DNA of 38,926 bases from Terriglobia bacterium. GTDB taxonomy: Bacteria; Acidobacteriota; Terriglobia; Bryobacterales; Bryobacteraceae. Below, piece by piece: positions 20,501-27,849 of the stretch. The DNA is taken from the NCBI GenBank assembly GCA_020073365.1, contig JAIQFL010000073.1:1-38926 (forward strand). The letters run 5' to 3'. A model generated the notes under the pieces. It was not told where the DNA came from, searched no databases, and saw only the letters and a list, made by a program, of their open reading frames with translations. The translations under genes and the position numbers were made by a program. Each line of letters opens with the position of its first letter. The stretch's first letter is position 1.

Positions 20501-20647
20501 TTCCGGCATTCCCCTGCCGAGGCGGTGGCGTTGATTCACGAAGGCGAAGCGCCTGTCGCCGGCGATTTGAAACCGGCCGAGCTCGCGGCCATGACCACGG
20601 TGGCCCGAGCCATATTGAACATGCATGAAACCATTACCAGGAATTGA
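17507..20647 (+). CDS. Exported DUF1549/DUF1553 cytochrome (planctomycete type)
   Basis: This 1046-residue protein starts behind GGAGG with a signal peptide (MRATAGFAFIAFVVTLHAEV). The PSCyt1 heme motif is CFRCHGPD (C34, C37, H38), and the DUF1549 domain carries CAECHDHKFDP (C321, C324, H325). A middle insert of roughly 200 residues (about 400-600) includes YTIYDGTSLAAG and HPPAAAFDGDPKTGWAVAT, which resembles a carbohydrate-binding or discoidin-like module. DUF1553 follows, with PEWQAEGTHPWDVKHIIRTI and a C-terminal ILNMHETITRN. It is probably co-transcribed with the DUF1501 gene, which overlaps its 3' end by 23 bases. The pair is a standard unit in these phyla. The electron donor, the substrate and even the presence of redox chemistry are unproven. 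Confidence 0.9.
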   Translation: MRATAGFAFIAFVVTLHAEVRFNRDVRPIMAETCFRCHGPDKNSRMAGMRLDIRDEALKPLKDGVTPIVPGDLEKSGIIQRVFASGARTMPPAYIHKDLTPKQKETIRQWVAEGAKYEGHWAYQPVQRLTPPQIAGHPVLNPIDAFVQERLLREGLHPSPEADRRTLIRRVTLDLTGLPATPEDTAAFLKDTSPNAYEKLVDRLLASPEYAEQQTMHWLDAVRYADTCGFHGDNAFPAWPYRDYVLRAFRDNKPFDQFTREQLAGDLLPDATTEQRVASAYNRLNRTSAEGGLQPKEYLAKYAADRVRTAVAVWMGSTLGCAECHDHKFDPFTSRDFYSMKAFFADIKETGLVPDRGRNAWGSQLDLPTPDQQKRREEIKTRLADAKARLEAKMESLGPGRAEWEQQLLARYEAGELNWHTQRPVSAKSANGAVLKIFNDEDVDYTIYDGTSLAAGRGPGNGLIVASGPNPDNETYTVTFKPGAGLWTALGVEIVQDDGLPGLRVARGADRLVLTEVEAEADGRAAPFSVGTSNLNMTAPEHPPAAAFDGDPKTGWAVATYNEYSKLVLALRFRQPVRTEGETVMTVRLRQDSNFRRATIGRFRLALSTGEYAWPTAEKGKEIPDAVLRALRTAEDKRTPQQKTALAAHFQWASPAAQAEVIEVATLEKDLALLEAAIPRVMVSEATKPVETRILARGNWMDESGDLVQPAVPAFLGKLETGGERATRLDLANWLVAPQNPLTARVFVNRLWRQFFGIGISKVLDDLGSQGEWPTHPELLDWLAAEFMKPEWQAEGTHPWDVKHIIRTIVTSSTYRQSSVADPSTEERDPDNRLLARQTRFRVDAEVVRDVALSVSGLLVEKFGGPSAKPYEPDGYLAAMNFPKREYSADHGEDLYRRGVYTFWQRSFLHPSLATFDAPTREECTINRVNSNTPLQALVLLNDPIYVEAARVFAQNILKRGRGLNDRLEWAFQRAVDRTPTPVERRILADLYRKTIEEFRHSPAEAVALIHEGEAPVAGDLKPAELAAMTTVARAILNMHETITRN

Positions 20648-22115
20648 CATCAGTGGGACAAACGATCGTTTAGGTGGGACAGACGATCGTTCAGGTGGGA
20701 CAGACGATCGTTTTTTGTCGTCTGTCCGCCGCCGCACCTTCCTCGGGCGTGGCATCGGCGGGCTCGGACTGCTCGGTCTGAACGCGCTGCTCGACCCGCG
20801 CCTGTTCGCGGCCGATTCCTCGCACGGCGTCATCAACCCGCTGCACCACCCCGCCAAGGCCAAGCGCATCATCTTCCTCTACCAGGCCGGTGGACCGTCG
20901 CATCTGGAGACCTTCGACTTTAAGCCAAAGCTCCGCGAGATGCACGGCAAGACCATGCCGGAATCGCTCACCAAGGGGCAGCAGATCGCGCAGCTCCAGG
21001 GCCGGCCGCTGGTGTGTTTCGGGCCGCAGCACGAATTCCGCAAGTTCGGCAAGTCGGGCCAGGAAATGTGCGAGCTGTTTCCGCATATCGGCAGCGTCTC
21101 GGACCACATCTGTATCCTGCGCTCGCTGTACACCGAGCAGATCAACCATGACCCGGCCCACACCATCATGAACACCGGCTCCATCATCCCCGGCCGGCCG
21201 AGCATGGGTTCGTGGGTGTTCTACGGACTGGGCGCCGATACCGAAGACCTGCCCGGTTTCGTGGTGCTGCTTTCCGCGGGCCGGGGAGGGCAGATGCAGC
21301 CCATCGCGGCGCGCCAGTGGTCGGCGGGTCTGCTGCCCAGCAAGTTCCAGGGAGTGAAGCTGAACTCTATCGGCGACCCGGTGCTGTACATCCAGAATCC
21401 GCACGGCGTGAACGCGTCGGTTCAGCGCGAATCCATCACCGCGATCAATGCCCTGAATCGCGCGGAGTACTCGGCGCTGAAGGATCCCGAGATCCAGACG
21501 CGCATCGCGCAGTACGAGATGGCGTTCAGGATGCAAACCAGCGTGCCCGGCCTGGTGGACATGAGCAAGGAGCCCAAGCAGGTGCTGGAGATGTACGGGG
21601 CGCAGCCGGGCGACGGCTCGTTCGCTTCGAACTGCCTGCTGGCGCGCAGGCTGGCGGAGCGCGGCGTGCGGTTTATCCAGCTCTACCATCGCGACTGGGA
21701 CCATCACGGGGCGGTGAAGGCAGGCGTGGCGTTGAAGGCGGAAGAAGTGGACAGGCCGACCGCCGCCCTGATCACGGATTTGAAGCAGCGCGGCATGCTG
21801 GACGATACGCTGGTGATCTGGGGCGGGGAGTTCGGTCGCACCCCCATGTCGCAAGGCGGCGACGGGCGCGATCACCACATCAAGGGGTTCTCGTTCCTCC
21901 TGGCTGGTGGCGGCATCAAGGGCGGGATCAGCTATGGGACGACCGACGAACTGGGCTATGCGGCCGAAGAGAATCCCGTGAGCGTGCACGATTTCCATGC
22001 GACCATGCTGCATCTGTTGGGGGTGGACCACAAACGGCTGGCGGTGAAGTTCCAGGGCTTGGATGTGCGGCTGACCGGAATTTCGGGGGACGTGGTGAAG
22101 GACATTCTGGTTTAA
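20625..22115 (+). CDS. DUF1501 Tat-exported protein with repeat-derived leader
   Basis: This 496-residue protein belongs to DUF1501, a family with the alkaline-phosphatase/sulfatase-like fold and unknown reaction. The Tat signal is clear: RRRTFLGRGIGGLGLLG (residues 35-51), then the mature chain with IIFLYQAGGPSHLETFDFKP, QINHDPAHTIMNTGS, LVIWGGEFGRTP and GRDHHIKGF. It is made together with the upstream DUF1549 cytochrome (23-base overlap). Normally the Tat Arg pair lies within about 10 residues of the start. Here residues 10-34 are encoded by a 21-base tandem palindromic repeat (GGTDDR units), which lengthens the n-region. An alternative start downstream of the repeat is not available in frame before the Arg pair. 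Confidence 0.9.
   Translation: MKPLPGIDISGTNDRLGGTDDRSGGTDDRFLSSVRRRTFLGRGIGGLGLLGLNALLDPRLFAADSSHGVINPLHHPAKAKRIIFLYQAGGPSHLETFDFKPKLREMHGKTMPESLTKGQQIAQLQGRPLVCFGPQHEFRKFGKSGQEMCELFPHIGSVSDHICILRSLYTEQINHDPAHTIMNTGSIIPGRPSMGSWVFYGLGADTEDLPGFVVLLSAGRGGQMQPIAARQWSAGLLPSKFQGVKLNSIGDPVLYIQNPHGVNASVQRESITAINALNRAEYSALKDPEIQTRIAQYEMAFRMQTSVPGLVDMSKEPKQVLEMYGAQPGDGSFASNCLLARRLAERGVRFIQLYHRDWDHHGAVKAGVALKAEEVDRPTAALITDLKQRGMLDDTLVIWGGEFGRTPMSQGGDGRDHHIKGFSFLLAGGGIKGGISYGTTDELGYAAEENPVSVHDFHATMLHLLGVDHKRLAVKFQGLDVRLTGISGDVVKDILV
20652..20727 (+). repeat. Tandem GGGACAGACGATCGTT palindromes in the DUF1501 leader
   Basis: Three copies start at 20653, 20674 and 20695, a period of exactly 21 bases (seven codons). 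The last is closed by the reverse half: arms 20698-20707 and 20718-20727 form a perfect ten-base stem around a T-rich loop. Codons GGG-ACA-GAC-GAT-CGT give Gly-Thr-Asp-Asp-Arg, as in anmK. Confidence 0.9.
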
Positions 22116-22221
22116 TAAACCGGGGTTTAATAAACCGGGGACAGACGGAACGTTCCCCAGCCAGTCGCCGTGGAGTCTGGATCGGCGTCTGGATGTTGGG
22201 GAACGTTCCGTCTGTCCCCGG
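22109..22221. repeat. Large inverted repeat after the DUF1501 gene
   Basis: Perfect 25-base arms (22135-22159 and 22197-22221) flank a 37-base loop. Each arm has the core GGGACAGACGGAACGTTCCC and an inner palindrome GGAACGTTCC. In front, GGTTTAATAAACCGG is tandemly repeated (22109-22140). The structure fills the gap between the DUF1501 stop and the next start, and could act as a terminator or barrier as well as being a mobile repeat. Confidence 0.9.
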
Positions 22222-22227
22222 TTTTCC

Positions 22228-22743
22228 ATGAAGCGCGCACTGAAAATCGTGGTAGCGACGTTGGCCCTTCTTTACCTCGGCGATTACCTCTCAGTCCGCT
22301 ACCGCATCCCCAACCACCGCGAGCCTCTCACAACCGTGCAAATCGACGTCTACTATGCGATCCGGCTGAAAGGCCACAAGACCGAATTTCTGCGCGTCGA
22401 GCCGGAAACCGAAACTTGCGTGTACTCACTGTTTCCGCAAATCGGGTACTTGCCATGTTGGTATGTCGCTCGTCACAAACAGAAGTGGGTCGAAATCGGG
22501 CAGTGGCGAAAGAACTCCAAAATCCGGAATTCCGCACCCGGGCCACCTGACAGTCACGCCTTTCAGACCCTGTTTCCAATAATCCCCGTCCCCAATGAAT
22601 CAATAGTTTACTGGATATTCCCCGGCCCCGACCCCCTGGAGCAGGTCGTGCTGCAACAAAACAGGAGGACCATATGCACCCGCATTTTTCAATCCGCCAC
22701 GAGCGCAAAGTTAGGCAGGCGGGTCCGTTCTTCAGCCGCATAG
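22228..22743 (+). CDS. Small exported or membrane-anchored hypothetical protein
   Basis: This 171-residue frame starts six bases after the inverted repeat. Residues 1-20 are a signal or anchor helix (MKRALKIVVATLALLYLGDY), then SVRYRIPNHREP, an IDVYYAIRLK strand and a Cys pair in ETETCVYSLFPQIGYLPCWYVARH. I recall similar short Acidobacterial proteins that end soon after that CWYLxRH motif. Here about 80 further residues follow that do not look like a fold, so the natural stop has probably been lost or the frame has shifted near residue 95. No function is known. Confidence 0.6.
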   Translation: MKRALKIVVATLALLYLGDYLSVRYRIPNHREPLTTVQIDVYYAIRLKGHKTEFLRVEPETETCVYSLFPQIGYLPCWYVARHKQKWVEIGQWRKNSKIRNSAPGPPDSHAFQTLFPIIPVPNESIVYWIFPGPDPLEQVVLQQNRRTICTRIFQSATSAKLGRRVRSSAA

Positions 22744-22772
22744 TAGAATCGAGTGTATGCGGCGCACACTAG
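22674..22772 (+). CDS. Possible 32-codon leader ORF overlapping ggt
   Basis: An AGGAGG site five bases before the ATG at 22674 is the best ribosome site in the neighbourhood. The frame (MHPHFSIRHERKVRQAG onward) ends at a TAG at 22770-22772, which lies 14 bases inside ggt in another frame. The ggt start itself has no good ribosome site, so ribosomes finishing this short frame could re-initiate there. It could also be coincidence. Confidence 0.4.
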   Translation: MHPHFSIRHERKVRQAGPFFSRIVESSVCGAH

Positions 22773-24421
22773 TTTTGCTGTTGTTCGCGGCCGCCATGCC
22801 AGTGTGGGCCGCGCAGCCGGTGCGCGCGCGTCACGGCATGGTGGTCACGCGCGAACGCCACGCCACCGGAGTAGGGCTCAAGGTACTCCAGGCCGGAGGC
22901 AACGCCGTTGACGCTGCCGTCGCGGTGGGCTTCGCCCTCGCCGTGACGCACCCATCGGCCGGAAACATCGGAGGCGGCGGCTTCATGCTGGTGCGCCTGG
23001 CCGACGGACAAACCACCTTTATCGACTTCCGGGAACGCGCCCCCGGTGCGGCTTCGCGCAACATGTATCTGGATGCCGCGGGCAAAGCTACCGAGGACAG
23101 CACCGTCGGGTACCGGGCATCGGGCGTGCCGGGCACGGTACGGGGTCTGGAGTACGCCTCTCGGAAATACGGCAAGAAGCCGTGGGCCGAACTGTTGCAT
23201 CCCGCTGCCGAGCTCGCGTCCAAGGGCTTTGCGCTCTCCTACGGGCAGGCCCAGGGGCTTCGCTCCAGCGCGCGGGGATTGAGCCGCTTCCCCGAATCCA
23301 ACCGCATCTTCTTGAAGGGCGGCAAGTTCTACGAGCCTGGCGAGGTTTTGGTGCAGGCCGACCTGGGACGCACGCTGGAACGGATCGCCAGGCTCGGCTC
23401 CCAGGATTTCTACGAGGGCGAAACCGCCCGTCTCCTGGCGCAGGACATGAAGGAGCACGGCGGCCTGATCACGCTGGGCGATCTGAAGCAATATGCCGCC
23501 ATCGAACGGAAACCCATGACCGGCACGTATCGCGGCTACACCATCGTCACATCGCCGCCGCCCAGTTCCGGCGGCGTGGGAATCCTCCAGATGCTGGGAG
23601 TGCTGGAAGGCACGGGCTACGAGAAGGCCGGCGCCGGTTCCGCCAGCGTGGTCCACTACATGACTGAGGCCATGCGCCGCTATTTCGCCGAACGTTCCGA
23701 GCACCTGGGCGATCCGGATTTCGTGAAGGTCCCGCTGAGTTCTCTGCTCGACCCCAACTACATTCGCAAGCTCCGCGCTTCTATCGATCCGGAGCGTGCT
23801 ACGCCCTCGCGCGAGATTCACGCCGCCAAATTCAACGGCCGCGAGTCCAACGAGACCACCCACTATTCGGTGGCCGATGGCGACGGCAACATCGCCATCG
23901 TGACCTACACGCTCAACGGCGGGTACGGCAGCAAAGTGACCGCCACCGGCCTGGGCTTCCTGCTGAACAACGAAATGGACGACTTCGCGCCCAAGCCGGG
24001 CGAGGCCAATATGTACGGGCTGATCCAGGGCGAAGCCAACGCCATCCAACCGCGCAAGACACCCCTCTCATCAATGGTGCCCACCATCGTGATGAAGGAC
24101 GGAAAACCGCTGCTGGCGCTGGGATCGCCGGGCGGTCCCACTATCATCAACTCGGTGCTCGAAGTGATCGTCAACGTGCTCGATTTCGGCATGAACGTGC
24201 AGGATGCCGTCAACTGGCCGCGTTTCCATCATCAGTGGCTGCCGGACGAATTGCGCATGGAGCCGGGCTATTCACCCGACACCGTCGCGCTGCTCGAGAA
24301 GCGCGGCTATACCGTCAAACGCGTGAACGCGCAAGGCGAAGTCGCGGCCATCCGTTTCAACAATGAGTGGCTCGAAGGTGCGGCCGATCCAAGAACCGAA
24401 GGCACCGCGGAAGGACACTAA
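22757..24421 (+). CDS. ggt: Gamma-glutamyltransferase
   Basis: This 554-residue exported enzyme starts with a signal peptide (MRRTLVLLLFAAAMPVWA). It is made as a precursor that cuts itself before the nucleophile Thr in NETTHYSVAD (T367), giving a large and a small subunit. The small subunit holds GYGSKVTATGLGFLLNNEMDDF, PLSSMVPTIV and the Gly-rich GSPGGPTIINSV. The large subunit begins with RHGMVVT and has GNIGGGGFM. It removes gamma-glutamyl groups from glutathione and related peptides in the periplasm, supplying glutamate and cysteine. All expected motifs are present. The next gene follows seven bases after the stop, so they are probably co-transcribed. Confidence 0.95.
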   Translation: MRRTLVLLLFAAAMPVWAAQPVRARHGMVVTRERHATGVGLKVLQAGGNAVDAAVAVGFALAVTHPSAGNIGGGGFMLVRLADGQTTFIDFRERAPGAASRNMYLDAAGKATEDSTVGYRASGVPGTVRGLEYASRKYGKKPWAELLHPAAELASKGFALSYGQAQGLRSSARGLSRFPESNRIFLKGGKFYEPGEVLVQADLGRTLERIARLGSQDFYEGETARLLAQDMKEHGGLITLGDLKQYAAIERKPMTGTYRGYTIVTSPPPSSGGVGILQMLGVLEGTGYEKAGAGSASVVHYMTEAMRRYFAERSEHLGDPDFVKVPLSSLLDPNYIRKLRASIDPERATPSREIHAAKFNGRESNETTHYSVADGDGNIAIVTYTLNGGYGSKVTATGLGFLLNNEMDDFAPKPGEANMYGLIQGEANAIQPRKTPLSSMVPTIVMKDGKPLLALGSPGGPTIINSVLEVIVNVLDFGMNVQDAVNWPRFHHQWLPDELRMEPGYSPDTVALLEKRGYTVKRVNAQGEVAAIRFNNEWLEGAADPRTEGTAEGH

Positions 24422-24428
24422 CCCCCAG

Positions 24429-25259
24429 ATGACCCACGCATTGTCGACGCATCTGTTCGTCAACCATCGGCTGACGGTGGCGCTGCTGAGCCGAATCCAG
24501 CAAACGGGAATCCCCGCGGTGGAGATTTTCTGTGCGCGCCAGCACCTGGATTATCACAACAAGGAGCAGATCGCGGAGCTGGGCCACTGGTTTCGGGACT
24601 CCGAGCTCAAGCTGCACTCGCTACACTCTCCCATGTATAACGACGAGATCTGGGGACGTTCCGGTCCGCACGCGGTCATTAGCATTACCGAGCCCGTAAA
24701 ATCGCTCCGCCTGCCTATGGTCGATGAGATCAAGCGCGCGCTTGAGATTTCGGAAGTCATTCCGTTCAAATACTTGATCCAGCACATCGGGGTCGCTCGC
24801 GAGGAGTTCGATATGGCCAAGTTCGACGCGGCGTTTTCCGCGCTGGAACAGCTTAGTCTTTTCGCGCGCCAACGCGGCGTCGAAGTCCTGCTGGAGAATA
24901 TCCCCAACGAGCTTTCGAGCGCCGAGCGCCTCCACCTGTTCCAGGAGTTGACGCATCTCGGTCTGAATTACGTCTTCGACACCGGCCACGCCCACATGAA
25001 CGAGGGCGTAGAGGCGGCCTTCCACCTGATGAAGGATCGCATCCGGTCGACTCACATCCATGACAACGACGGGAAGGAGGATTTCCACCTCTTCCCCTTC
25101 CTGAGCGAGGGCGGCACCATCGATTGGAAGAACACCATGCAACTCTTGCGCAGCCACGAAAGCCAATATCCGCTGCTGCTGGAGTTGAAGGAACGCCCCG
25201 ACGTTACCAACCCGCTGGAAGCCGTGAAAGAGATCTTCGACCGCTTGGAAAACGCATAG
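24429..25259 (+). CDS. Sugar phosphate isomerase/epimerase-like TIM barrel
   Basis: The start at 24429 ([20 protein letters not shown]) is preferred; a longer frame from 24363 would overlap ggt. The 276-residue protein has the xylose isomerase-like / AP endonuclease 2 barrel: an opening strand with [16 protein letters not shown], the metal-binding Glu in [18 protein letters not shown] with His/Asp ligands, [17 protein letters not shown] and [10 protein letters not shown] at the end. Members isomerise or epimerise sugars, inositols or hydroxyacids, and the exact substrate cannot be read from sequence. A deoxyribonuclease role (endonuclease IV) is unlikely because several zinc ligands typical of Nfo are not evident. 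It is sandwiched between ggt and asnS on the same strand. Confidence 0.8.
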   Translation: MTHALSTHLFVNHRLTVALLSRIQQTGIPAVEIFCARQHLDYHNKEQIAELGHWFRDSELKLHSLHSPMYNDEIWGRSGPHAVISITEPVKSLRLPMVDEIKRALEISEVIPFKYLIQHIGVAREEFDMAKFDAAFSALEQLSLFARQRGVEVLLENIPNELSSAERLHLFQELTHLGLNYVFDTGHAHMNEGVEAAFHLMKDRIRSTHIHDNDGKEDFHLFPFLSEGGTIDWKNTMQLLRSHESQYPLLLELKERPDVTNPLEAVKEIFDRLENA

Positions 25260-25288
25260 GATCTGGCAATAGGATCAAGAAACCGAAT

Positions 25289-26686
25289 ATGATTCAGCCC
25301 GGCAACTACGTTCGCGACCTGCTCAGGCGGGCTCCTGGCGACTGTGTCAGTGCCAAGGGATGGGTGAAGACGCGTCGCGATGGCAAAAATGTTCACTTCA
25401 TCCAGTTGAACGATGGCTCGTCTCCCACCGACTTGCAGGTGGTGCTGGAGGCAGGCCTTGTACCACCGGCGGTGGTTGCGCGCATTACCACGGGCGCATG
25501 CCTGAGCGTGGATGGAGAATTGGTGGCATCGCCGGGAAAAGGCCAGGCCGTCGAACTGAAAGCCGTGACGTTGGTGGTGCACGGAGCGGCCGATCCGGAA
25601 GACTATCCGCTACAGAAGAAGAAACACAATCTGGAAACGCTGCGGCCCCTGGGTCACCTCCGCGCCCGTACCAACACGTTCGGAGCCGTATTCCGCGTCC
25701 GCAACGCGCTGTGCCGCGCCATCCACCAGTTTTTTCAGGAGCGCGGCTTTCTCTACGTGCACGCGCCGGTGATCTCCGCATCCGACGCGGAAGGCGCCGG
25801 CTCCATGTTCCAGGTCACGACACTGGACTTGGAGGTGTTAGCACAACAGGCGAAGCCCGTCAACTTCGAGCAGGATTTCTTCGGCAAGCGTACGTATCTT
25901 ACGGTGAGCGGCCAACTGGAAGCCGAGATCTTCGCCCATGCCTTCGCCAACGTCTACACCTTCGGCCCCACCTTCCGGGCCGAGAACTCCAACACGCCCC
26001 GCCACCTGGCCGAGTTCTACATGATCGAGCCCGAAATGGCTTTCTGCGATCTCAAGGACAACCAGGACCTGGCCGAAGCGTTTCTCAAGAGCCAGGTCGA
26101 ACAAGTGCTGCGGGATTGCCGCCCGGATCTGGAGTTCCTGAGCAAATGGTACGATCCCGACTTATTCAAGAACCTGGAGACGCTGCTCAGTTCCGACTTC
26201 GAACGCATCTCCTACACCGACGCCGTCGGTCTGTTGCAGAAATCCGGCCGGAACTGGGAATTCCCGGTGGAGTGGGGCGTGGACTTGCAGAGCGAGCACG
26301 AGCGCTACCTTACCGAAGAACTCTTCCGCAAGCCCGTCATCGTTACCGATTACCCCAAGCAGATCAAGGCGTTCTACATGCGGTCCAACGATGACCAAAA
26401 GACCGTCGCCGCCATGGATGTGCTGGTCCCGCGCATCGGAGAAATCATCGGCGGCAGCCAACGCGAGGAACGCCGCGATGTGCTGCTCGACAAGATCCGC
26501 CACCACGCCGACAGCGGGATGAAGGAAGAAGCCTACTGGTGGTACCTGGACCTCCGCCGCTTCGGCGGCGTACAACATGCCGGCTTTGGCATGGGCTTCG
26601 AACGCATGATGATGTACCTCACCGGCATGAAAAACATCCGCGACGTGATCCCCTTCCCGCGTACCCCCGGGAGTGCCGAGTTCTAA
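25289..26686 (+). CDS. asnS: Asparaginyl-tRNA synthetase
   Basis: This class II synthetase charges tRNA-Asn. The start at 25289 gives [20 protein letters not shown] and 465 residues, the usual length. Residues 15-105 are the OB-fold anticodon-binding domain ([20 protein letters not shown]). The catalytic core has motif 2 in [18 protein letters not shown] and motif 3 in [15 protein letters not shown], ending in [16 protein letters not shown]. The FPRTPG ending and the AENSNTPRH block separate AsnRS from AspRS. It is followed after 13 bases by a MITE-like element, which separates it from the arginase gene. Confidence 0.96.
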   Translation: MIQPGNYVRDLLRRAPGDCVSAKGWVKTRRDGKNVHFIQLNDGSSPTDLQVVLEAGLVPPAVVARITTGACLSVDGELVASPGKGQAVELKAVTLVVHGAADPEDYPLQKKKHNLETLRPLGHLRARTNTFGAVFRVRNALCRAIHQFFQERGFLYVHAPVISASDAEGAGSMFQVTTLDLEVLAQQAKPVNFEQDFFGKRTYLTVSGQLEAEIFAHAFANVYTFGPTFRAENSNTPRHLAEFYMIEPEMAFCDLKDNQDLAEAFLKSQVEQVLRDCRPDLEFLSKWYDPDLFKNLETLLSSDFERISYTDAVGLLQKSGRNWEFPVEWGVDLQSEHERYLTEELFRKPVIVTDYPKQIKAFYMRSNDDQKTVAAMDVLVPRIGEIIGGSQREERRDVLLDKIRHHADSGMKEEAYWWYLDLRRFGGVQHAGFGMGFERMMMYLTGMKNIRDVIPFPRTPGSAEF

Positions 26687-26699
26687 GCGGCAAAATATG

Positions 26700-26925
26700 T
26701 TCACCGCCGAGACGCCGAGGCGCAGAGGAAGAACAAGAAAGACCAAGTCCGCCCGTGGCCGCCGCTCTCCTGGAAGCCGGGGCGCAGAGCGGGCAGAGCA
26801 CGCCGAGATCTGCCGTCCGCCAACCCGCCTGCGCATCCGGGGCACGTTTCCTCTGCCTCCTCTGCGCTCTCAGGATTTGTCTTTCGTTTTCTTTTTTCTC
26901 GGCGCCTCGGCGTCTCGGCGGTGAA
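26700..26925. mobile_element. MITE-like element with perfect 24-bp terminal inverted repeats
   Basis: The ends at 26700-26723 and 26902-26925 are exact reverse complements (TTCACCGCCGAGACGCCGAG and four more bases). The 226-base element encodes no protein. Just inside the ends both sides have purine-rich (left) or pyrimidine-rich (right) tracts and GCAGAGG-like motifs. It resembles the widespread non-autonomous TTCACCGC-type repeats in bacteria. No target-site duplication is obvious. Its right end is nine bases before the arginase ATG. Confidence 0.85.
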
Positions 26926-26934
26926 TAGTTTCCC

Positions 26935-27849
26935 ATGCGCCATTCCCACATCGCGATTATCGGCGTGCCGCTCGATCTCGGCCAGGGCCGCCGCGGCGTC
27001 GATATGGGCCCTTCCGCCGTTCGCGTGGCCAACCTCAACCGGCGCGTCGAATCCCTGGGCTACGTGGTCGAAGACCTCGGCAACGTTCCCGTGGACCAGG
27101 CCGAGGCTTCGCCCGAAGGCCATCCCCGCGCCAAGTACCTGCCGCAAATCGCGGCCACCTGCAACCGGCTCGCGATTCTGGTGGGCGAGACCCTCACGCG
27201 GGGCAGCGTGCCCCTGGTGTTGGGCGGCGACCATTCGGTGGCGGTCGGCACGGCGAGCGGAGTCTCGCAGTACTTCCGGGCCCAGAATCACAAAATCGGC
27301 CTGATCTGGCTGGACGCCCATGCCGATATGAATACTCCGGAAAGCAGCCCCAGCGGCAACGTTCACGGCATGCCGCTCGCCTGCATCCTCGGCATGGGAC
27401 CGCCGGAGCTGGTGGGGATGCTCGGCTACCAACCGAAGGTTGCGCCTCGCAACACCGTGATCGTGGGGCTCCGCGAAATCGACGAGGTGGAGAAGCCTCA
27501 CGTGCGCGAGTCGGGCGTCCGGGCCTTCACCATGCGCGACCTCGACGAGCGAGGACTGCGCTCGGTGATGGAAGAGGCCATCCGTCTGGCCTGCGACGGC
27601 ACCGCCGGATTCCATCTGTCGCTCGACATGGATTTCGTGGACCCCAAGGACGCGCCTGGCGTCGGCACGCCGGTCCGCGGCGGGGCCACCTACCGCGAGG
27701 CTCATTTGGCAATGGAAATGATCTGCGATTCCCGGCACATGGTCTCGATGGAGGTAGTGGAGGTGAACCCCGTGATCGACGAGGTGAACCGCACCGCGGA
27801 TCTGGCCGTCGAGTTGGTCATGTCCGGATTGGGAAAACGGATTCTATGA
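26935..27849 (+). CDS. rocF: Arginase
   Basis: This 304-residue ureohydrolase cuts L-arginine to ornithine and urea using two Mn2+. The metal ligands are all present: GGDHS (H100), DAHAD (D127, H129, D131) and SLDMDFVDP (D231, D233). The substrate-binding Glu lies in EVVEVNP (E276). SGNVHGMPLA is the arginase-type loop that binds the amino-acid part, which favours arginase over agmatinase. The length fits bacterial arginases. It overlaps ddl by four bases (ATGA), so the two are co-translated. There is little ribosome-site sequence before its ATG because the MITE ends nine bases upstream. Confidence 0.92.
   Translation: MRHSHIAIIGVPLDLGQGRRGVDMGPSAVRVANLNRRVESLGYVVEDLGNVPVDQAEASPEGHPRAKYLPQIAATCNRLAILVGETLTRGSVPLVLGGDHSVAVGTASGVSQYFRAQNHKIGLIWLDAHADMNTPESSPSGNVHGMPLACILGMGPPELVGMLGYQPKVAPRNTVIVGLREIDEVEKPHVRESGVRAFTMRDLDERGLRSVMEEAIRLACDGTAGFHLSLDMDFVDPKDAPGVGTPVRGGATYREAHLAMEMICDSRHMVSMEVVEVNPVIDEVNRTADLAVELVMSGLGKRIL

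Noticed and set aside
20652-20727. Possible CRISPR array
   Set aside because: The units are 21-base direct repeats without unique spacers, lie inside a coding leader, and no cas genes are nearby.
18305-20872. An 855-codon minus-strand open frame
   Set aside because: It lies antisense to the DUF1549/DUF1553 gene, is Arg/His/Gly rich, and has no domain or ribosome site. Such frames arise from GC-rich codon use.
26701-27738. A 345-codon minus-strand frame across the MITE and arginase gene
   Set aside because: It is antisense to arginase, whose metal-binding motifs are complete on the plus strand.
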